Positions 24,101 to 51,334 of a stretch of 64,000 nucleotides of DNA are shown in pieces. The stretch is taken from positions 58,483,022-58,547,021 of the forward strand of contig OV121081.1 of the NCBI GenBank assembly GCA_921293015.1. Reading direction: 5' to 3'. The translations under genes were made by a program, and so were the position numbers. Position 1 is the first letter of the stretch; each line of letters starts with the position of its first letter. This DNA comes from Phorcus lineatus. Lineage: Eukaryota; Mollusca; Gastropoda; Trochida; Trochidae. Below the pieces are notes generated by a model. The model was not told where the DNA came from and searched no databases. It was given only the letters and a program-made list of their open reading frames with translations.

Positions 24101-27100
24101 ACACGATGAACCTCACAGTTATCGAAGGTGCCAGGGTCCAAATCACCAACAAGGTTCTCAACATCAAAGGTAGATACTTTGCAGGCAAAAACATCATTTT
24201 TGAGATAAGAGACCCACCCTCTCATGGGTGGATTGATTCTCTGGACAAGAGGAGGATATCCTTGTCCTCTTTCACCTCTCAGGATCTTTCCAAGAACAAA
24301 ATCTTCTATGAACATGACAATGATGAAAGTCTAACTGACCATTTCTCCATCATGGCAATGATGCCAGACAAAAGTAAAAGAAGCATCACCAAAATTATCC
24401 ACGTGGTTGTGATTCCCATAAATGACAAGCCTCCACGTGTGATGGTGAATCAAGAACTTGAAGTATGGAAAGGCTCGGTTACGGTTATCTCCAATCAGAG
24501 TCTACTAGCAGAAGACCCAGATTCAGCAGTAGAGGAAATTACCTACAAGATCACCAGCCCAACCAATGGACATGTGGCGTTCATCAATGACTCCTCAGTT
24601 GCTATCACCAGCTTCACTCAGGATGAAGTAGATGATGGACATATTGTTTTTGTTCATACAGGTATGATATTTCTGTTATCATAACAGTTTGATCATTTCT
24701 GAGCATTTTATTTGATATATTATTTAGTAAGTATGTATTATGTTCTGAGTGAGAGTACAAAAAGATAACTGTTAAGAAAATGCCTTTGAACAGTTGATAT
24801 TACTTATTTCATGATTGCGTTAATAACAGATATGAGCAGAATTATGAATTCATGAAATTAACTTTATGGATGTGATTTTAATTTTTGATGTTATTAACTA
24901 TATATCTCTTCTCTTACATCAGGTTCCGGTGATGGTGAATTTAAGCTCCAGGCGACAGACGGCACCAATGATGATCACCTGAGAACATTCCACATCAAGA
25001 GAAAAGCTCTTGTCCTCAACTTGGAGGTGAATGATAAGCTGAAGGTTTTCCCAAACACTCTCCATCCTCTGACAACAGAACATCTGCTTGCCCGAACCAG
25101 TGACAGAAACTTTTCGAAGCCAATCGTTTACCAGCTGGAATCCCAGCCTCAGAAAGGGAAAATTGTCACTCTGATTAAAGGACGGCCTCTCCCAGTCACG
25201 TCCTTCAGTCAAGAGGACATTGAGAACAGGATGATCTTCTACAAACATGAGACTTACATTAATGGCTGGGAAGAGTCTGACCGTTTCTTCTTTGGGGTGT
25301 CAACAGCTTATGCTCAGCCTCTGTCGGAAGAGCTGATGATGATCGACATCTCGTATGGGAATATCAACGAGGCGAATGAGAAGACCTTGCTTAGAGTGAA
25401 CAAGGCAACTGTGAAGGAAGGTGGCCAAGTGAGTCTGAGGAGAGAAAATCTGGACATGTTCGAGCTTCAGCTGAGACTGAGACAGTATGGACGATCTGTG
25501 TCGGTTGACTATGTTCTCATGAGCACACCAAGGCATGGAGAGTTGGTGATGGACGGGCTGGAGCTCAGAGTAAGAGATTCCTTCTCCCAGTCCAGAATCA
25601 ACCATGGCAATATCCGCTACCAACATGATGATTCAGACACGCTTGAAGATAGTTTTGAATTTGCTGTAAGGATCCAGAAAGCTCAAGATTCTGTCAGTTT
25701 GAAGGATAGCTATGTTACAAACTTTACTTTCTCAATTCAACCAGTAAATGATCAACCTTTCTCTGTTTTGACAAAGAAACCTTTCATTAAAGTTATTCAA
25801 GGCGGATCTATGAACATCACCAACAAGAACCTGAAGACTGTGGACAAAGATACTCCCCCTGAAGGCATTGTGTATTATGTTGTCACACCAGCTCAAAATG
25901 GCAAACTCATTTACTGGGATTTTCCTGACATTGATATTGTGAGATTTACTCAGGAAGATCTTGACAAGGGGAGGCTTCTCTTCATTCATGATGGTTCACG
26001 AGAAAAAGGAGCTTTCTATTTCAAGGTATCTGATGGCAAATACACACCCTGGTATGAAATCTTCCAGATTTTTGTTTTACCGCTGAAGGTTGAGATCATT
26101 GAGAACAGACCTGTTGAACTAACTCAGTCCCATTCCTCTGCTCACATAACCTCAGAGTTCATTAACATCACGGCTAATGGACATTATGAGGACCTCTGGT
26201 ACGATATCACTAAGGGTCCACAACATGGGAAAATATATCTTAAAGCCAATGAAACCACCAAGTTCTCTCATACTGACCTGGAAAATAATAAGCTGTGGTA
26301 TGTTCAGAAGGATATGACTGCTGGCTCTGACTATTTTATGTTTGATCTGTATACTAAGAACATTGAGTTCCGTCTGCCTGGACAAAAAATTGACATTGTA
26401 GTGGTGCCTTTGGTGAAGCAAGGACTGTTCAGAGCTCCAGCAGGCTCTAACACTGCTATAACTCTCTTCAGTCTTGATGCAACTGAGCTGGCAGAGACTA
26501 CGGGAGGCAATCCTATGTTTGATATATCAGACCCTCCTTTGTATGGTAGTATTGTGAAATCCAAAAATCGTGGGAAGAGAGCAACATCTGATGATTATGA
26601 AGAGGTGGACTCGTTCAGCCATGAAGATGTAGTTTACACAAAAGTGTATTATGTTGCCAACTCTCCATTTGACCCCAGAGCAACAACAGATTCCTTCAAC
26701 TACACCCTGAGAGCAAGTGGTGTGCAGCCAGCTGGAGGACAGTTTGTGGTTCAGCTTGAACCTCCAGAACCTGACTCTGTCACATTTTCCCCGTACCCAC
26801 CTCATCCTCCTCCCAGAGGGGGGACCAGCTCAGAGGGGGAGGGGGGACACCACCCAGGAGAGGACTCAAGTGAGAGATATCCAAATTCAAAATCAACAGA
26901 TCCTGAATCTGAGGAGGCCCAAAATCCAAACATAAGCAACGACTACATAATAGTTGCAGTGGTTGTCAGTGTAGTGTTACTCATCATCATTGTTGCCATT
27001 GTAATTGTGATCCTCTTGAGGAGGAAGAGAAGACGAGATCCGAACCGAGAGGAGATGAAGAGTCGGCCCAAACCTCGACCCTACATCAGCGGACCTCTCC

Positions 27101-27498
27101 AGCTGGAGCAACCCCATGTCCACATTGAGCCCCAGATAGAAACCTCTCCAGGCGGAGGGTTTGACCCTGCTTTGGCCACAGGGAACAATGCCACCAGCAA
27201 CATACCTGTGATCAATGTTTCCCAGGGAGATGAGTTCTCCGACAAACAGGTGACCTCGCCACCCCGGTCCCCAGACCTGAGTCGGCAGGAAGTGAGCAAG
27301 ACAGTGCCTGCGTGTAAGGTGACACCATTGGTTGAGATGCCCGAGTCGGGGGCGGAGGAAGCTAATGCAGTGGATAGTGCCAAATCCTCCACGAGCGCTG
27401 ATCTCTTTAACTTTGATTGGAATCTCATGGACCCAGATCTCTTGCAGCACTGTCGCACCACTACACCAGTATTACGCAAGAATCAGTATTGGGTGTAG
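47..27498 (+). CDS. CSPG4: Chondroitin sulfate proteoglycan 4 (NG2-like), three coding exons
   Basis: The coding parts are 47-113, 20048-24661 and 24923-27498, which join to 2418 codons plus stop; from memory, human CSPG4 is about 2320 aa. Introns are 114-20047 (phase 1, gtaagaa donor) and 24662-24922 (phase 1, gtatga donor), both ending in AG, and the reading frame closes at each junction. The product is a single-pass type I membrane proteoglycan: signal peptide (1-22), two laminin G domains (about 24-200 and 205-387), a six-cysteine EGF-like module (393-421), a long array of CSPG/NG2 repeats (about 435-2190), a membrane span (2235-2259) and a basic-start cytoplasmic tail ending QYWV. Family knowledge: such proteins bind collagens and growth factors and anchor PDZ proteins; fly Kon-tiki/Perdido is the muscle-attachment homologue. 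Few large exons also fit the family. Function here is inferred from architecture. Confidence 0.95.
547..615 (+). repeat. Interstitial telomere-like repeat (CCCTAA/CCCAAA)
   Basis: About eleven short units of CCCTAA, CCCAAA and near variants, the C-rich strand reading left to right, inside CSPG4 intron 1. The three best units are perfect CCCTAA, the complement of TTAGGG. The rest are degenerate, so this is an old interstitial patch rather than a chromosome end. Confidence 0.75.
1177..1531. mobile_element. TIR element (MITE), GCGCC-rich, 355 bp
   Basis: Left end TTCGACTTAATAACCGCCC (1177-1195); the right end is its near inverted copy (1513-1531), reading TTCGACGTGATAAGCGCCC on the other strand, 16 of 19 matching. 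Inside are several AAGCGCCC-like motifs next to each end (near 1206, 1254, 1481, 1505), so the ends are subterminally repetitive. No coding capacity. It looks like a non-autonomous DNA transposon; superfamily not assigned because I cannot see a convincing target duplication. Confidence 0.7.
1532..3793. other. CSPG4 intron 1, AT-rich stretch without a gene
   Basis: No exon or RNA gene is recognisable. It contains a 15-base G homopolymer at 2643-2657 and a 14-bp AT palindrome at 3381-3394 (ATCTATATATAGAT). The short open frames here have no domain signature. Confidence 0.6.
3800..3935. mobile_element. Miniature hAT-like element, 136 bp
   Basis: Perfect 8-bp terminal inverted repeats, CAGGGATT at 3800-3807 and AATCCCTG at 3928-3935, are flanked by a direct duplication GTTAGT at 3794-3799 and 3936-3941 that abuts both ends. 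CAGGG termini are typical of hAT elements; the visible duplication is 6 bp rather than the usual 8. The interior holds two copies of a GGCCCGTTYAAA motif. Non-coding and non-autonomous. Confidence 0.6.
3942..10852. other. CSPG4 intron 1, long AT-rich stretch
   Basis: No gene or RNA gene can be supported. The least intron-like part is 7812-8063, which is open on both strands and richer in C and G than its surroundings. A diverged tandem duplication lies at 9430-9690. Otherwise it is simple A/T-rich intron. Confidence 0.6.
9430..9690 (+). repeat. Diverged tandem duplication, offset about 173 bp
   Basis: The block ending CAAGATGTAG at 9500-9509 recurs 173 bases later, ending at 9673-9682. Shared landmarks in the same order are ACTTTG-CTGGA, TTACCTCT, TGACT, AGTG, CAACCCA and CAAGATGTAG-TACT. 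The copies differ by many substitutions and small indels, so the duplication is old. Nothing shows it is coding. Confidence 0.55.
11523..11541. repeat. 9-bp perfect inverted repeat in the piggyBac-like element
   Basis: GCACGCGCT and AGCGCGTGC are separated by a single C, giving a 19-base GC-rich palindrome in otherwise AT-rich DNA. It could extrude as a hairpin or bind a dimeric protein; no function can be assigned. Confidence 0.7.
13269..13284. repeat. 16-bp perfect palindrome near the right end of the element
   Basis: CCCGGAATATTCCGGG is fully self-complementary and lies 16 bases inside the right terminus of the piggyBac-like element. A subterminal palindrome at this place could be a transposase or host-factor site; that is inference. 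Confidence 0.75.
13305..20047. other. CSPG4 intron 1, final 6.7 kb up to the exon 2 acceptor
   Basis: No gene can be supported. It ends in a T-rich tract and tttgtag acceptor. A foldback lies at 17932-18003, and a fragment at 15738-15778 resembles, in inverted orientation, the interior of the small hAT-like element at 3800-3935. Confidence 0.6.
17932..18003. repeat. Foldback with AAGTTAGGGT arms
   Basis: The left arm, reading AAGTTAGGGTAA, pairs with a right arm reading TTAACCCTAACTT, with an AT-rich spacer between. A second short match (GTATGA with TCATAC) extends the stem after a bulge. It is intronic and of unknown role. Confidence 0.5.
20048..24661 (+). CDS. CSPG4: CSPG4 exon 2: laminin G domains, EGF-like module, first CSPG repeats
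   Basis: A 4614-bp open exon bounded by a tttgtag acceptor and a gtatga donor. It encodes residues 23 to about 1561. The two laminin G domains are followed by conserved cysteines (Cys194 closing the first, Cys387 closing the second). The EGF-like module spans 393-421 with six cysteines in the order C-x4-C-x5-C-x9-C-x-C-x4-C, so its last loop is short. After it come CSPG repeats recognisable by recurring FTQxDI-x-G-x-I-x-Y-x-HDG and PP-x-HG motifs, e.g. near 21840-21900, 22930-22980 and 24590-24661. The antisense and out-of-frame openings through this exon are shadows. Confidence 0.95.
24923..27498 (+). CDS. CSPG4: CSPG4 exon 3: last CSPG repeats, membrane span, PDZ-binding tail
   Basis: The exon opens by completing a Gly codon from exon 2 and reads Ser-Gly-Asp-Gly-Glu-Phe. 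It carries the remaining CSPG repeats, a possible furin-type site RGKR (residues 2110-2113), an acidic and proline-rich juxtamembrane linker, a 25-residue hydrophobic span (2235-2259) and a stop-transfer RRKRRR. The tail of about 159 residues is roughly twice the human length. Its last segment DPDLLQHCRTTTPVLRKNQY followed by Trp-Val closely resembles the vertebrate NG2 C-terminus. The stop is TAG at 27496-27498. Confidence 0.95.
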
Positions 27499-27519
27499 TG
27501 GGTTTGGTAAGAGAGATCG

Positions 27520-27599
27520 AGGGCCTCCTGTCAAGAATGTTGGGAAGCTTACTAGTGTTGACTAGTTATCAGTGCAACTGGTTTGCAGAAGGAGGCCCT
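27520..27599 (+). promoter_or_regulatory. Stem-loop just 3' of the CSPG4 stop codon
   Basis: AGGGCCTCCT (27520-27529) is the perfect reverse complement of AGGAGGCCCT (27590-27599). The 60-base loop contains two ACTAGT palindromes. The stem is GC-rich in AT-rich DNA and begins 22 bases after the stop, so it would sit in the mRNA as a stable hairpin. A regulatory role is inference. Confidence 0.5.
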
Positions 27600-28749
27600 G
27601 AATTGTACCTAATGAATCCAGTATTTTAATTCAAACTTTCCCTACTACTACACAACATTGTAGATATCCTAGTGGGTACTTCGTTATCTGAACATTCTTT
27701 AGTTTCAGTGTTGTGTATAAGTAGGAAAACCTTTGAACATTTTCAACCCATGAACATTGAGGAGAAACTGTTGAATGGATTTGAACTGATAAAAGAGTGG
27801 CTGATTTTGAAGTAGATCATCTTGATCCAAAGATGAAGAGTGCTAGATTTTGTATACCCTGTAAGTGGTGTTAGATGTCATGTAGAGTTGGTTTGAAGTT
27901 CAAGATTCCTTTTGATGGATTGAAGTGATGCTGAAATGGGTGATTTGCCAAATATTTGCTGGTCAACATAATCCTTGCAAATCTAGTGTTCCTTTTAGTG
28001 CTTTGTGCGTCAATATATATATCCTATTGGTACAGTAAAGAGTTCAGCATGGAATTTGTGATAGATGGAGAATAACAAGTATTGCCACACAAAATCAATT
28101 AAGTTAAGGATTATTGATTCAAGTTTCATAACTTTAGTTGAACAAAAAATGACATAAGATGAATATCTGGTGATAGTGGACATGGTTGACAATACATGTT
28201 TTATCTCCTTTAAATATTTTAGACTGGATCTGTTATCAATGTGCAATTTTCTTATATTGATATTTTATCTGTTCGGTTTGAAAACAATGGCTTTTAGGTT
28301 TGGCAACAGAGTACCATTCCAAGTTAGTTTATATAAACTCATGCTGAATGATTTTCTAAGATTTTGGAAAGGGTTTGCCTTATGTACCATAATTTGTGGC
28401 ATGCAACATATGGAATGTTTGTTAAGAAGCCTGACCATTACTTGAAGAGATCAACTCAGTTGTATGTATTCTGATGCTGTCTCAAGTAAAATCAGTCCAT
28501 TATGTTCAGGATTCTCTTTTAACAAAACCTTTTCCCCTAATGACCTCTTTTACAAGAAAAGCATGTTCTTGACTACGAATACAGAATCTTGATTGGTTGC
28601 AGTCAAAGTAAATTTTGCAATCAGCAACATTGCTTTGTACTTATCATTTTGTTCCTGAAAGCATTGAAAAGATGGAAGTTCTTTCACAGTGCAACATGCA
28701 AGTTTTTTGTGCAAGACAGAATTCATGTGGGACATTATGGAAATATTGA

Positions 28750-28755
28750 AATAAA
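28750..28755 (+). promoter_or_regulatory. Alternative poly(A) signal AATAAA
   Basis: A canonical hexamer about 1.25 kb past the CSPG4 stop. The downstream GT content is weaker than at 30643. Confidence 0.35.
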
Positions 28756-30642
28756 GACAGTACCTTTGTTGCAAAGTTTTGCTGAAAGATTATGAAAGAA
28801 CCTAGAAATATTGCCAACTTTTACAAGAGGACATAAAGGAATGTACGTGTTATGAAACCTGTTGGAAGAGAATGTATGTTGAGTAGATTGGTAAATATAA
28901 ACAGTTTTTATGTTCATGAGTGAACTTCAATGTTCATTATGTGTTAATTTAATTCAGACATAAAAGTACCCCTTGTTAGCATCTGAACAAATATTCTCTG
29001 AAATTTGCAGTTTTCATGCCCGTGTAAGCAGAGTTATTATTTCTGAAATGTTATTCTTCCTTTTGAAGATTTAAGGGTAAACAATAGTCAATTGAACAAA
29101 TCGATGCTTTATTTGTCTTGTTTGTTGTCAGTTGAATGGCACAAAAGTCTCAAAAAGTGTACATTTCTCATGTATCTGTCTGTCTCTCTGTCTGTCCATC
29201 AGCTTGTTCAGTCACTAAGGATCAGACCTGCTGCTGTTGTAGATATATAGCCATATATATACATATCGGCCTTGACATCAATCACACAGGGTCAGCCTGT
29301 TCTCAGGCTTGAATCAATACATGTAACTGTTCCTGTAATTCAGCAACCGACAATGGTTTTCCTCCTCTCAAGTATTACATGGATCAATAGACTCGATTGT
29401 CTTTGACTTGTAAAGATGGTTTGTTTTTTTTGCCAAATTTCACACATGCATTCGGTTGTACACTCTACAGAAAAACTAAATTCTTTTCTAAATTATTATT
29501 ATTTAGTGTGTAACTAAGTGATTATCACCATGGTTTCTCAAAATCTTTTAATGCCTGATATTGACAGATGTTATTACTTATGGAGTATTTAGTATTAACC
29601 ATCTTCACATCTTTGGTAGAGTCTAACAACAGCGCTAATGACTGAAATGTTGCCAAAACTGCACTCACTCACTTATATCTTATGGCGTTACGCATCATAC
29701 AAATTTTAAGTAGACAAGTATTTTACGCTTCAGACTGGGCATTACATAATCAAGCAAATTTGATAAAGATTCACCCTGATGCAGGTGCCCCTGTGTGTGT
29801 TGGCAGGCTGTAGGCTGTGTAAGGGATCACACCTGCTACATGCATGTGCTTATAGTGAAGATAGCCAGCTATTAAAGTCACCAGCAGGCTTCCAGGATAT
29901 CCGCCTGCTACCTCTTGTAGACTAGATAGACAAGCACGACCTGCTAACATCTAATGACTTCTGTTCTTGAATTCTTTTTGCAATTCAGCAGGCATATGAC
30001 ATCAATGTTACCTGAATGTTTACAGTACAAATGAACGATATTATTGTTAATTTTGATACCTATGTATCTGAAGAATCCTAAAAGCAAAGGCATTTATTGA
30101 CTAAGATTATTGTTGAATGAGAGGTTGTCAACATGACCTGTTCTTGTTAACCTCTTTGGAGCCACTGGCCAGTTTCCTGACTTGCATCTTTTGACATTTT
30201 AAGAGCTCAAATACCTGATTGGTTGTTTCACAAGGTCATCATGATAACTCTCAAGTCAAACATTTTAATGCATACTGCTCATTTGTGTTCATGATAGGAC
30301 AATTACTGAAAAATGGCTTTATGTCCCACTTGCCTTTCTCTCTACTTAGCAATAGAATTTTGGTAATGTTTTATTATGAAATGGCAAAATACTTAATTTT
30401 CTTTGACATATTTTATCTTTAGAGATTTTGATATGTTTGATGTCATTTTGTTATGATTTCAACACAGGGTAAAAATATTTATCACAAGACAAAACAGAAT
30501 TGGTTTTGTAACTTGTTTGATATTATTTGTTGGAATTTTAGCGATTCCTGTAACATTTGTAAATTTCATGTGTCATTGTACTGTTAATGTCATTATCAAT
30601 GGACAAGTCTTTTTGATGTGGTGAAGAAATTCAACAATAAGA

Positions 30643-30648
30643 AATAAA
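30643..30648 (+). promoter_or_regulatory. Candidate CSPG4 poly(A) signal AATAAA
   Basis: AATAAA followed about 30 bases later by a GT-rich run (GTCTGGGTATGGTGTGTATG, from about 30680), the layout expected of a cleavage and polyadenylation site. Confidence 0.5.
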
Positions 30649-32450
30649 ACTTAATGGAGGCCTTTTCATCAATTTAGAGTCTGGGTATGGTGTGTATGAT
30701 TTAAGAAAACCTGGCAACGGGTTGGAAAATGAACTTTAATGATTCCCTTTGGAAGCACAAACGGCTCTACCAATTTTGACATGAAAACTGTTTGAACTGT
30801 AGAAATACAGAAACCAGTTTGGTAGTCAGCTTCCCTTACAAGGCATATCTTGCACCAATCTCAATCACTGGCCACTTTAGGCCTTGCTGCATTTCACCAA
30901 AATTTATGAGTGGACGGCCAGTGTTTTGAGACTGGCTCAAATTTTTTTCCTTGGTTAGGGAAGTTGTATTGTTTCCTATTTTATTAGAGACAGTTTATGC
31001 AACTGTGGTCTCTACAATACATGTTAACTGTCATATCATAGTGCTTTGTTGTTGAGCTGGGCATTATTGCACCAGCCAAGCTCCTTGTAAAGATTTGTAC
31101 AGAATGTTGAAACTACACTGCATTTGTTCAGAGAGAAACCAGTTAAGAATACTCATTTTGCAAAGTATTTGTTCCTGTAGTGTAGATTTATAGTGCTGCT
31201 TTTCAGCGTTAATTTTGTGATTCTTTGGCAAGGTGAGAAAATTGTATATATAGATATATATTGCGCACAGGTATGTTTTAGTGCATAGATGCCTTTGATT
31301 TTAATGTGTCAGATTATCCCTTGCAGTTAATCTACAAAATGCCAAAATTTCTGTCCATTTGATTGTGCCCTATGAACATTGAATTAAGCTTTGGTTGAAG
31401 ATCTGATTTTGATAAAATGTAGACTTTTTCTATCAATGTATTTACTCAGCATTGCATCCAGGCTTTTCATGCATGATTTTCTGCTTATAACATACATCTC
31501 ATGAAATTTTTTTTTAGAACTATGAGCAATAGGTCATGCAATGTAAATATCCAATATAAAGAAGGGAAATAATTATGTGACCACATCAACTTCATAGTAA
31601 ATATTTATCATAAGTCAATATGTGATCTTTATCTTACTTAGAGTTAGAGATAGGTTTTCTCCTTTTGTAACTTACATTAATGGGAGATAACTTCCCTAAT
31701 CCTGAAATCCTGGATGCAACACTGTTTACTTAAATTTTGCTACAAATATTTATCTTTCATGATGCAATTTTTGCTGAATAAAATTAACAATTCACAATAA
31801 GTTATTCCTAAAAGCTTTTATGATTTATTGTGATATCTTAATGATTAATAATTTAAACAAAAGATACATTTGTCTTGAGATTAATGAATAATTTATAAAT
31901 AATTTGCACTTGATGTTTTTAACTTGTACTAATTTTTGTGGTTTAAGTTTTTTAAATTACACTGAGGGAGATAATACAGAACAATGTCTTGCCAAAATTG
32001 CATTGTGGTAAACAAATAAGAGAGTTAATTAAGAAGTTGAAATACATCCATAGAGCCCTATATTCTTGTAAGAATATTTCCTAAGTAGAAAGGTAGATTT
32101 ATTAGTTAACCTGTAGTTGATATAGAAGTATAAATATTGTTTTGCTTGCTTGACATGTGACATTGAATGTGTAAACTTCCTTGAATTTAGCAAAAAAACT
32201 TTTAGTATTTGCTTTTCAAGCATAATGTCAAAGGCATTGTTTCCATATAGCATAATTTCACAGATGATGTTAGTAATTTCATTTCTCTGTGTGTGATTAT
32301 AAACCATTTCTGCATACCTAGAACATCTTGCATATACTGTAACCTTGGACATAAATAAAAGTACTTCTTGATAAACAATGATTTGTTTTCTATTCACAGT
32401 AGGAGTATTCACATCAGAGGTTTTCAGCAGTCCTGACTAAGTTTGGGCTG

Positions 32451-32915
32451 CTACAACCTCGGTTGAATCAAGTTTATTGGCGTGTATACAGGAAGCAGTT
32501 GGCATAGGTCAGAGTATCTTCAAAATACAATTCATTGATAAAACAAAAATATTTTCCAAACATTTCAAAACATGAATAAAATGTCACTTTTTCAATTAAT
32601 GCATTGTATTTATAAATCATGTATATTGTTATTTGAATTATTTTGCTTTGTTATTGAAAAATTAATCATTTGAAAATGTGGAATAGTCACAACGAAAATA
32701 TTTTTTCACCATTATGCTCCATGTTCACCTGTCTTTTTAAACTTCTCACTTCCGGCGACATACACTGGATGATGCGCCAGTTCACCAATCAAGCTTAGCC
32801 AATGGCTTTTGAAAAAATGCTTTATTTCATCTATTAACTCTTCTTATCAATACATGATTGTTATATCCAATGAAATGTGATCATAGACTGTGTGATGTTG
32901 AATTTTGATGGAAGT
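32451..32915 (+). repeat. Diverged repeat, copy A, upstream of XYLB
   Basis: Shares an ordered series of landmarks with 34087-34525 on the same strand: TCGGTTGAATCAA, TTTCAAAATACA or TCTTCAAAATACA, ATTATTTTG-TTTGTTATT, ATGTGGAATAGTC or TTGTGGAATAGTC, CACAACGAAAATATTT and a GATGTTG tail. Many substitutions and gaps separate the copies. It may be two insertions of one element or a local duplication. Confidence 0.65.
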
Positions 32916-33097
32916 CAGTTGAAAACATCAAGCATCCATCTGAATTCTTAATTATGTGTAAAAAGGTGAATTTAAAATGAAGCAAGACGTTACAAGCTTC
33001 CTCACAGATATTTCTTTTGAAAGTCTAATGGTCTTTCAGTTCCAAGAGCCCATCAGGCTCAAAGACCTAGTTGTGTCTATTTTATAGGGGTGAAGGG

Positions 33098-33219
33098 GTT
33101 ATGGTTTGGATTGTAAATCATCAGGGAAAAAGAATGAACAGCAAATAAGACTGAAAGCTTCAGTTTCTGTCTTTCTCCTAAAGCTTTCTCTTCTAGGGAT
33201 TTACAATCCAAAGCATAAC
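33098..33219. repeat. Inverted repeat, 22-bp arms
   Basis: The arm at 33098-33119 (GTTATGGTTTGGATTGTAAATC, offset by a base) matches the reverse complement of 33198-33219 at 21 of 22 positions. The spacer is 78 bases. It lies 0.6-0.7 kb upstream of the XYLB ATG and may be a foldback transposon remnant. Confidence 0.65.
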
Positions 33220-33369
33220 TTCCATCACATGTTTTATTTAACTTAGATATCTTAAGGAAGATCAGAAAAGAAAACATTGGAGAAAAATGCTTTGAACTTT
33301 AAAAATACAACTGTTTTCATGGTTGATTTTGACATCTGAAGAAAGGCATGTACAAATCCGTCAAAAGTT

Positions 33370-33426
33370 AGGGGAATACATATGCGGTGAAACCTGCAAG
33401 CTAAGACTATGGATCTGTATTCCCCT
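33370..33426. repeat. Inverted repeat, 11-bp arms AGGGGAATACA
   Basis: AGGGGAATACA (33370-33380) and TGTATTCCCCT (33416-33426) are perfect complements around a 35-base loop. Confidence 0.6.
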
Positions 33427-33693
33427 TATATATTAATTTCAATTCTTTAGCCGAAAACCATTAAGATTGAGGGAATGAATATCAAAGAATCAAGAGGACC
33501 AGATACAACTTTAAAAGTTTCAATATGAAAGAAAATTAAAAACAGGTCAAGCCAAATAAAGAATTCACAACTTGATAAAGTAGCACAACATAGGATCACA
33601 AAATATCAAATTCATAATTTTCAATTAAAATTTAAAAATATTTTCAAATCTGTATCTTCATTTAATTCTGTTGGAATAACTCCGATCAACCGA

Positions 33694-33725
33694 CTTCAAG
33701 TACATACTCTCAACAGTACTTGAAG
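33694..33725. promoter_or_regulatory. Palindromic hairpin upstream of XYLB
   Basis: CTTCAAGTAC and GTACTTGAAG form perfect 10-bp arms around a 12-base loop, 71-102 bases before the XYLB start codon. The place suggests a dimer-binding promoter element or 5' UTR hairpin; neither is proven. Confidence 0.45.
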
Positions 33726-33795
33726 CGTTTGGTCACTGTGTGGAGCTCTGGGAAAGGTCGCGTCCTTCACCTTTAAAATAAATTGACCTCCGAAG

Positions 33796-50436
<16,641 letters not shown>

Positions 50437-50887
50437 AGGAGTAACACTGGAGAATTGTACTTCAAGGATGTGAAATATATAGTAGTATAGTAGTATATAT
50501 ATATCAGTGTCAGCAACACTGTTCTGATGTGTTGTGACACTCTGATTGGTGCTTTTAAGAATCAGTATTTTATACAAGATTTATCCATATTGATAAAAAC
50601 AATTAATTTATGAAATTACTGACAAGACACTCTTTTTATCCAAAATATAAGATGAAAAGGACAATCAACTGATCTTTCCCCATTGTAAGAGAATAAGATG
50701 ACTAGCTACTTACAAGCTTAGTTTCAGTGATTCTGTCGGAGTATTTACATAACTTTGAGCTCATCATATCAGGTTTGCTTATAGTGTCTGCCATCTTGAA
50801 GAGTCCACCACACAGAGGTTGTGGTTGGGATACCCAGACTGTAATAGGGACTACAAAGGTCGGTCTCTTTAAACGTTTTCTTTCTTG

Positions 50888-50893
50888 AATAAA
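50888..50893 (+). promoter_or_regulatory. Candidate XYLB poly(A) signal AATAAA
   Basis: The first canonical hexamer after the XYLB stop, 452 bases downstream. No striking GT-rich element follows, so the call is tentative. Confidence 0.3.
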
Positions 50894-51334
50894 ATTTTCT
50901 AAAATGATCAAATATGGTTCAGACATATCCTGACTTCAGTGGATTATAAATTGTTATTCATTTACTCTTTGAACCATAACAGAGAACATACCCATCCTTT
51001 TGATTTGTAATGCTAGTCTTCGACCTTAGAAGTAGTAGATAATGCCATGATGAGCTACAAAGCCAAAGACTACATTAGTTTTCAATATTTGCACATGATA
51101 TTTATATAATTTAATATGTTAACCGTTGTTGAAATTTATTATGATTTCATAAAATTGTGTCATATTTTTCAGGGTACAGTATGTTATAGTTACCAACCGA
51201 GTTGGAGGTGTGCATGAATTGGAACACCTAAAGAGAACAATAGAGTTGAATGGTAACAATGTTTAGCTACATTATAAATGCAGTATAATGATCACTTTCA
51301 TAAAAGGTTTATGAGTTATGTGATTTGTGATATC

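Larger units (their letters stand above)
27499..30670 (+). other. CSPG4: Probable CSPG4 3' UTR
   Basis: AT-rich, no long open frame on either strand, same strand as the upstream gene. Its end is set by the best poly(A) signal I can find (30643), with a nearer alternative at 28750. A stem-loop lies just after the stop codon. The boundary is inferred; RNA reads would settle it. Confidence 0.5.
30671..33795. other. Intergenic region between CSPG4 and XYLB
   Basis: No gene recognised. It holds one copy of the repeat pair flanking XYLB exon 1 and three inverted repeats within 700 bases of the XYLB start. The XYLB promoter must lie in its last part, but no clear core motif is visible. Confidence 0.6.

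Noticed and set aside
20247..27479. Many antisense and off-frame open frames of 60-160 codons within the CSPG4 exons
   Set aside because: They overlap a conserved coding exon, have no domain signatures and vary with no splice support; they are shadows of the real frame.
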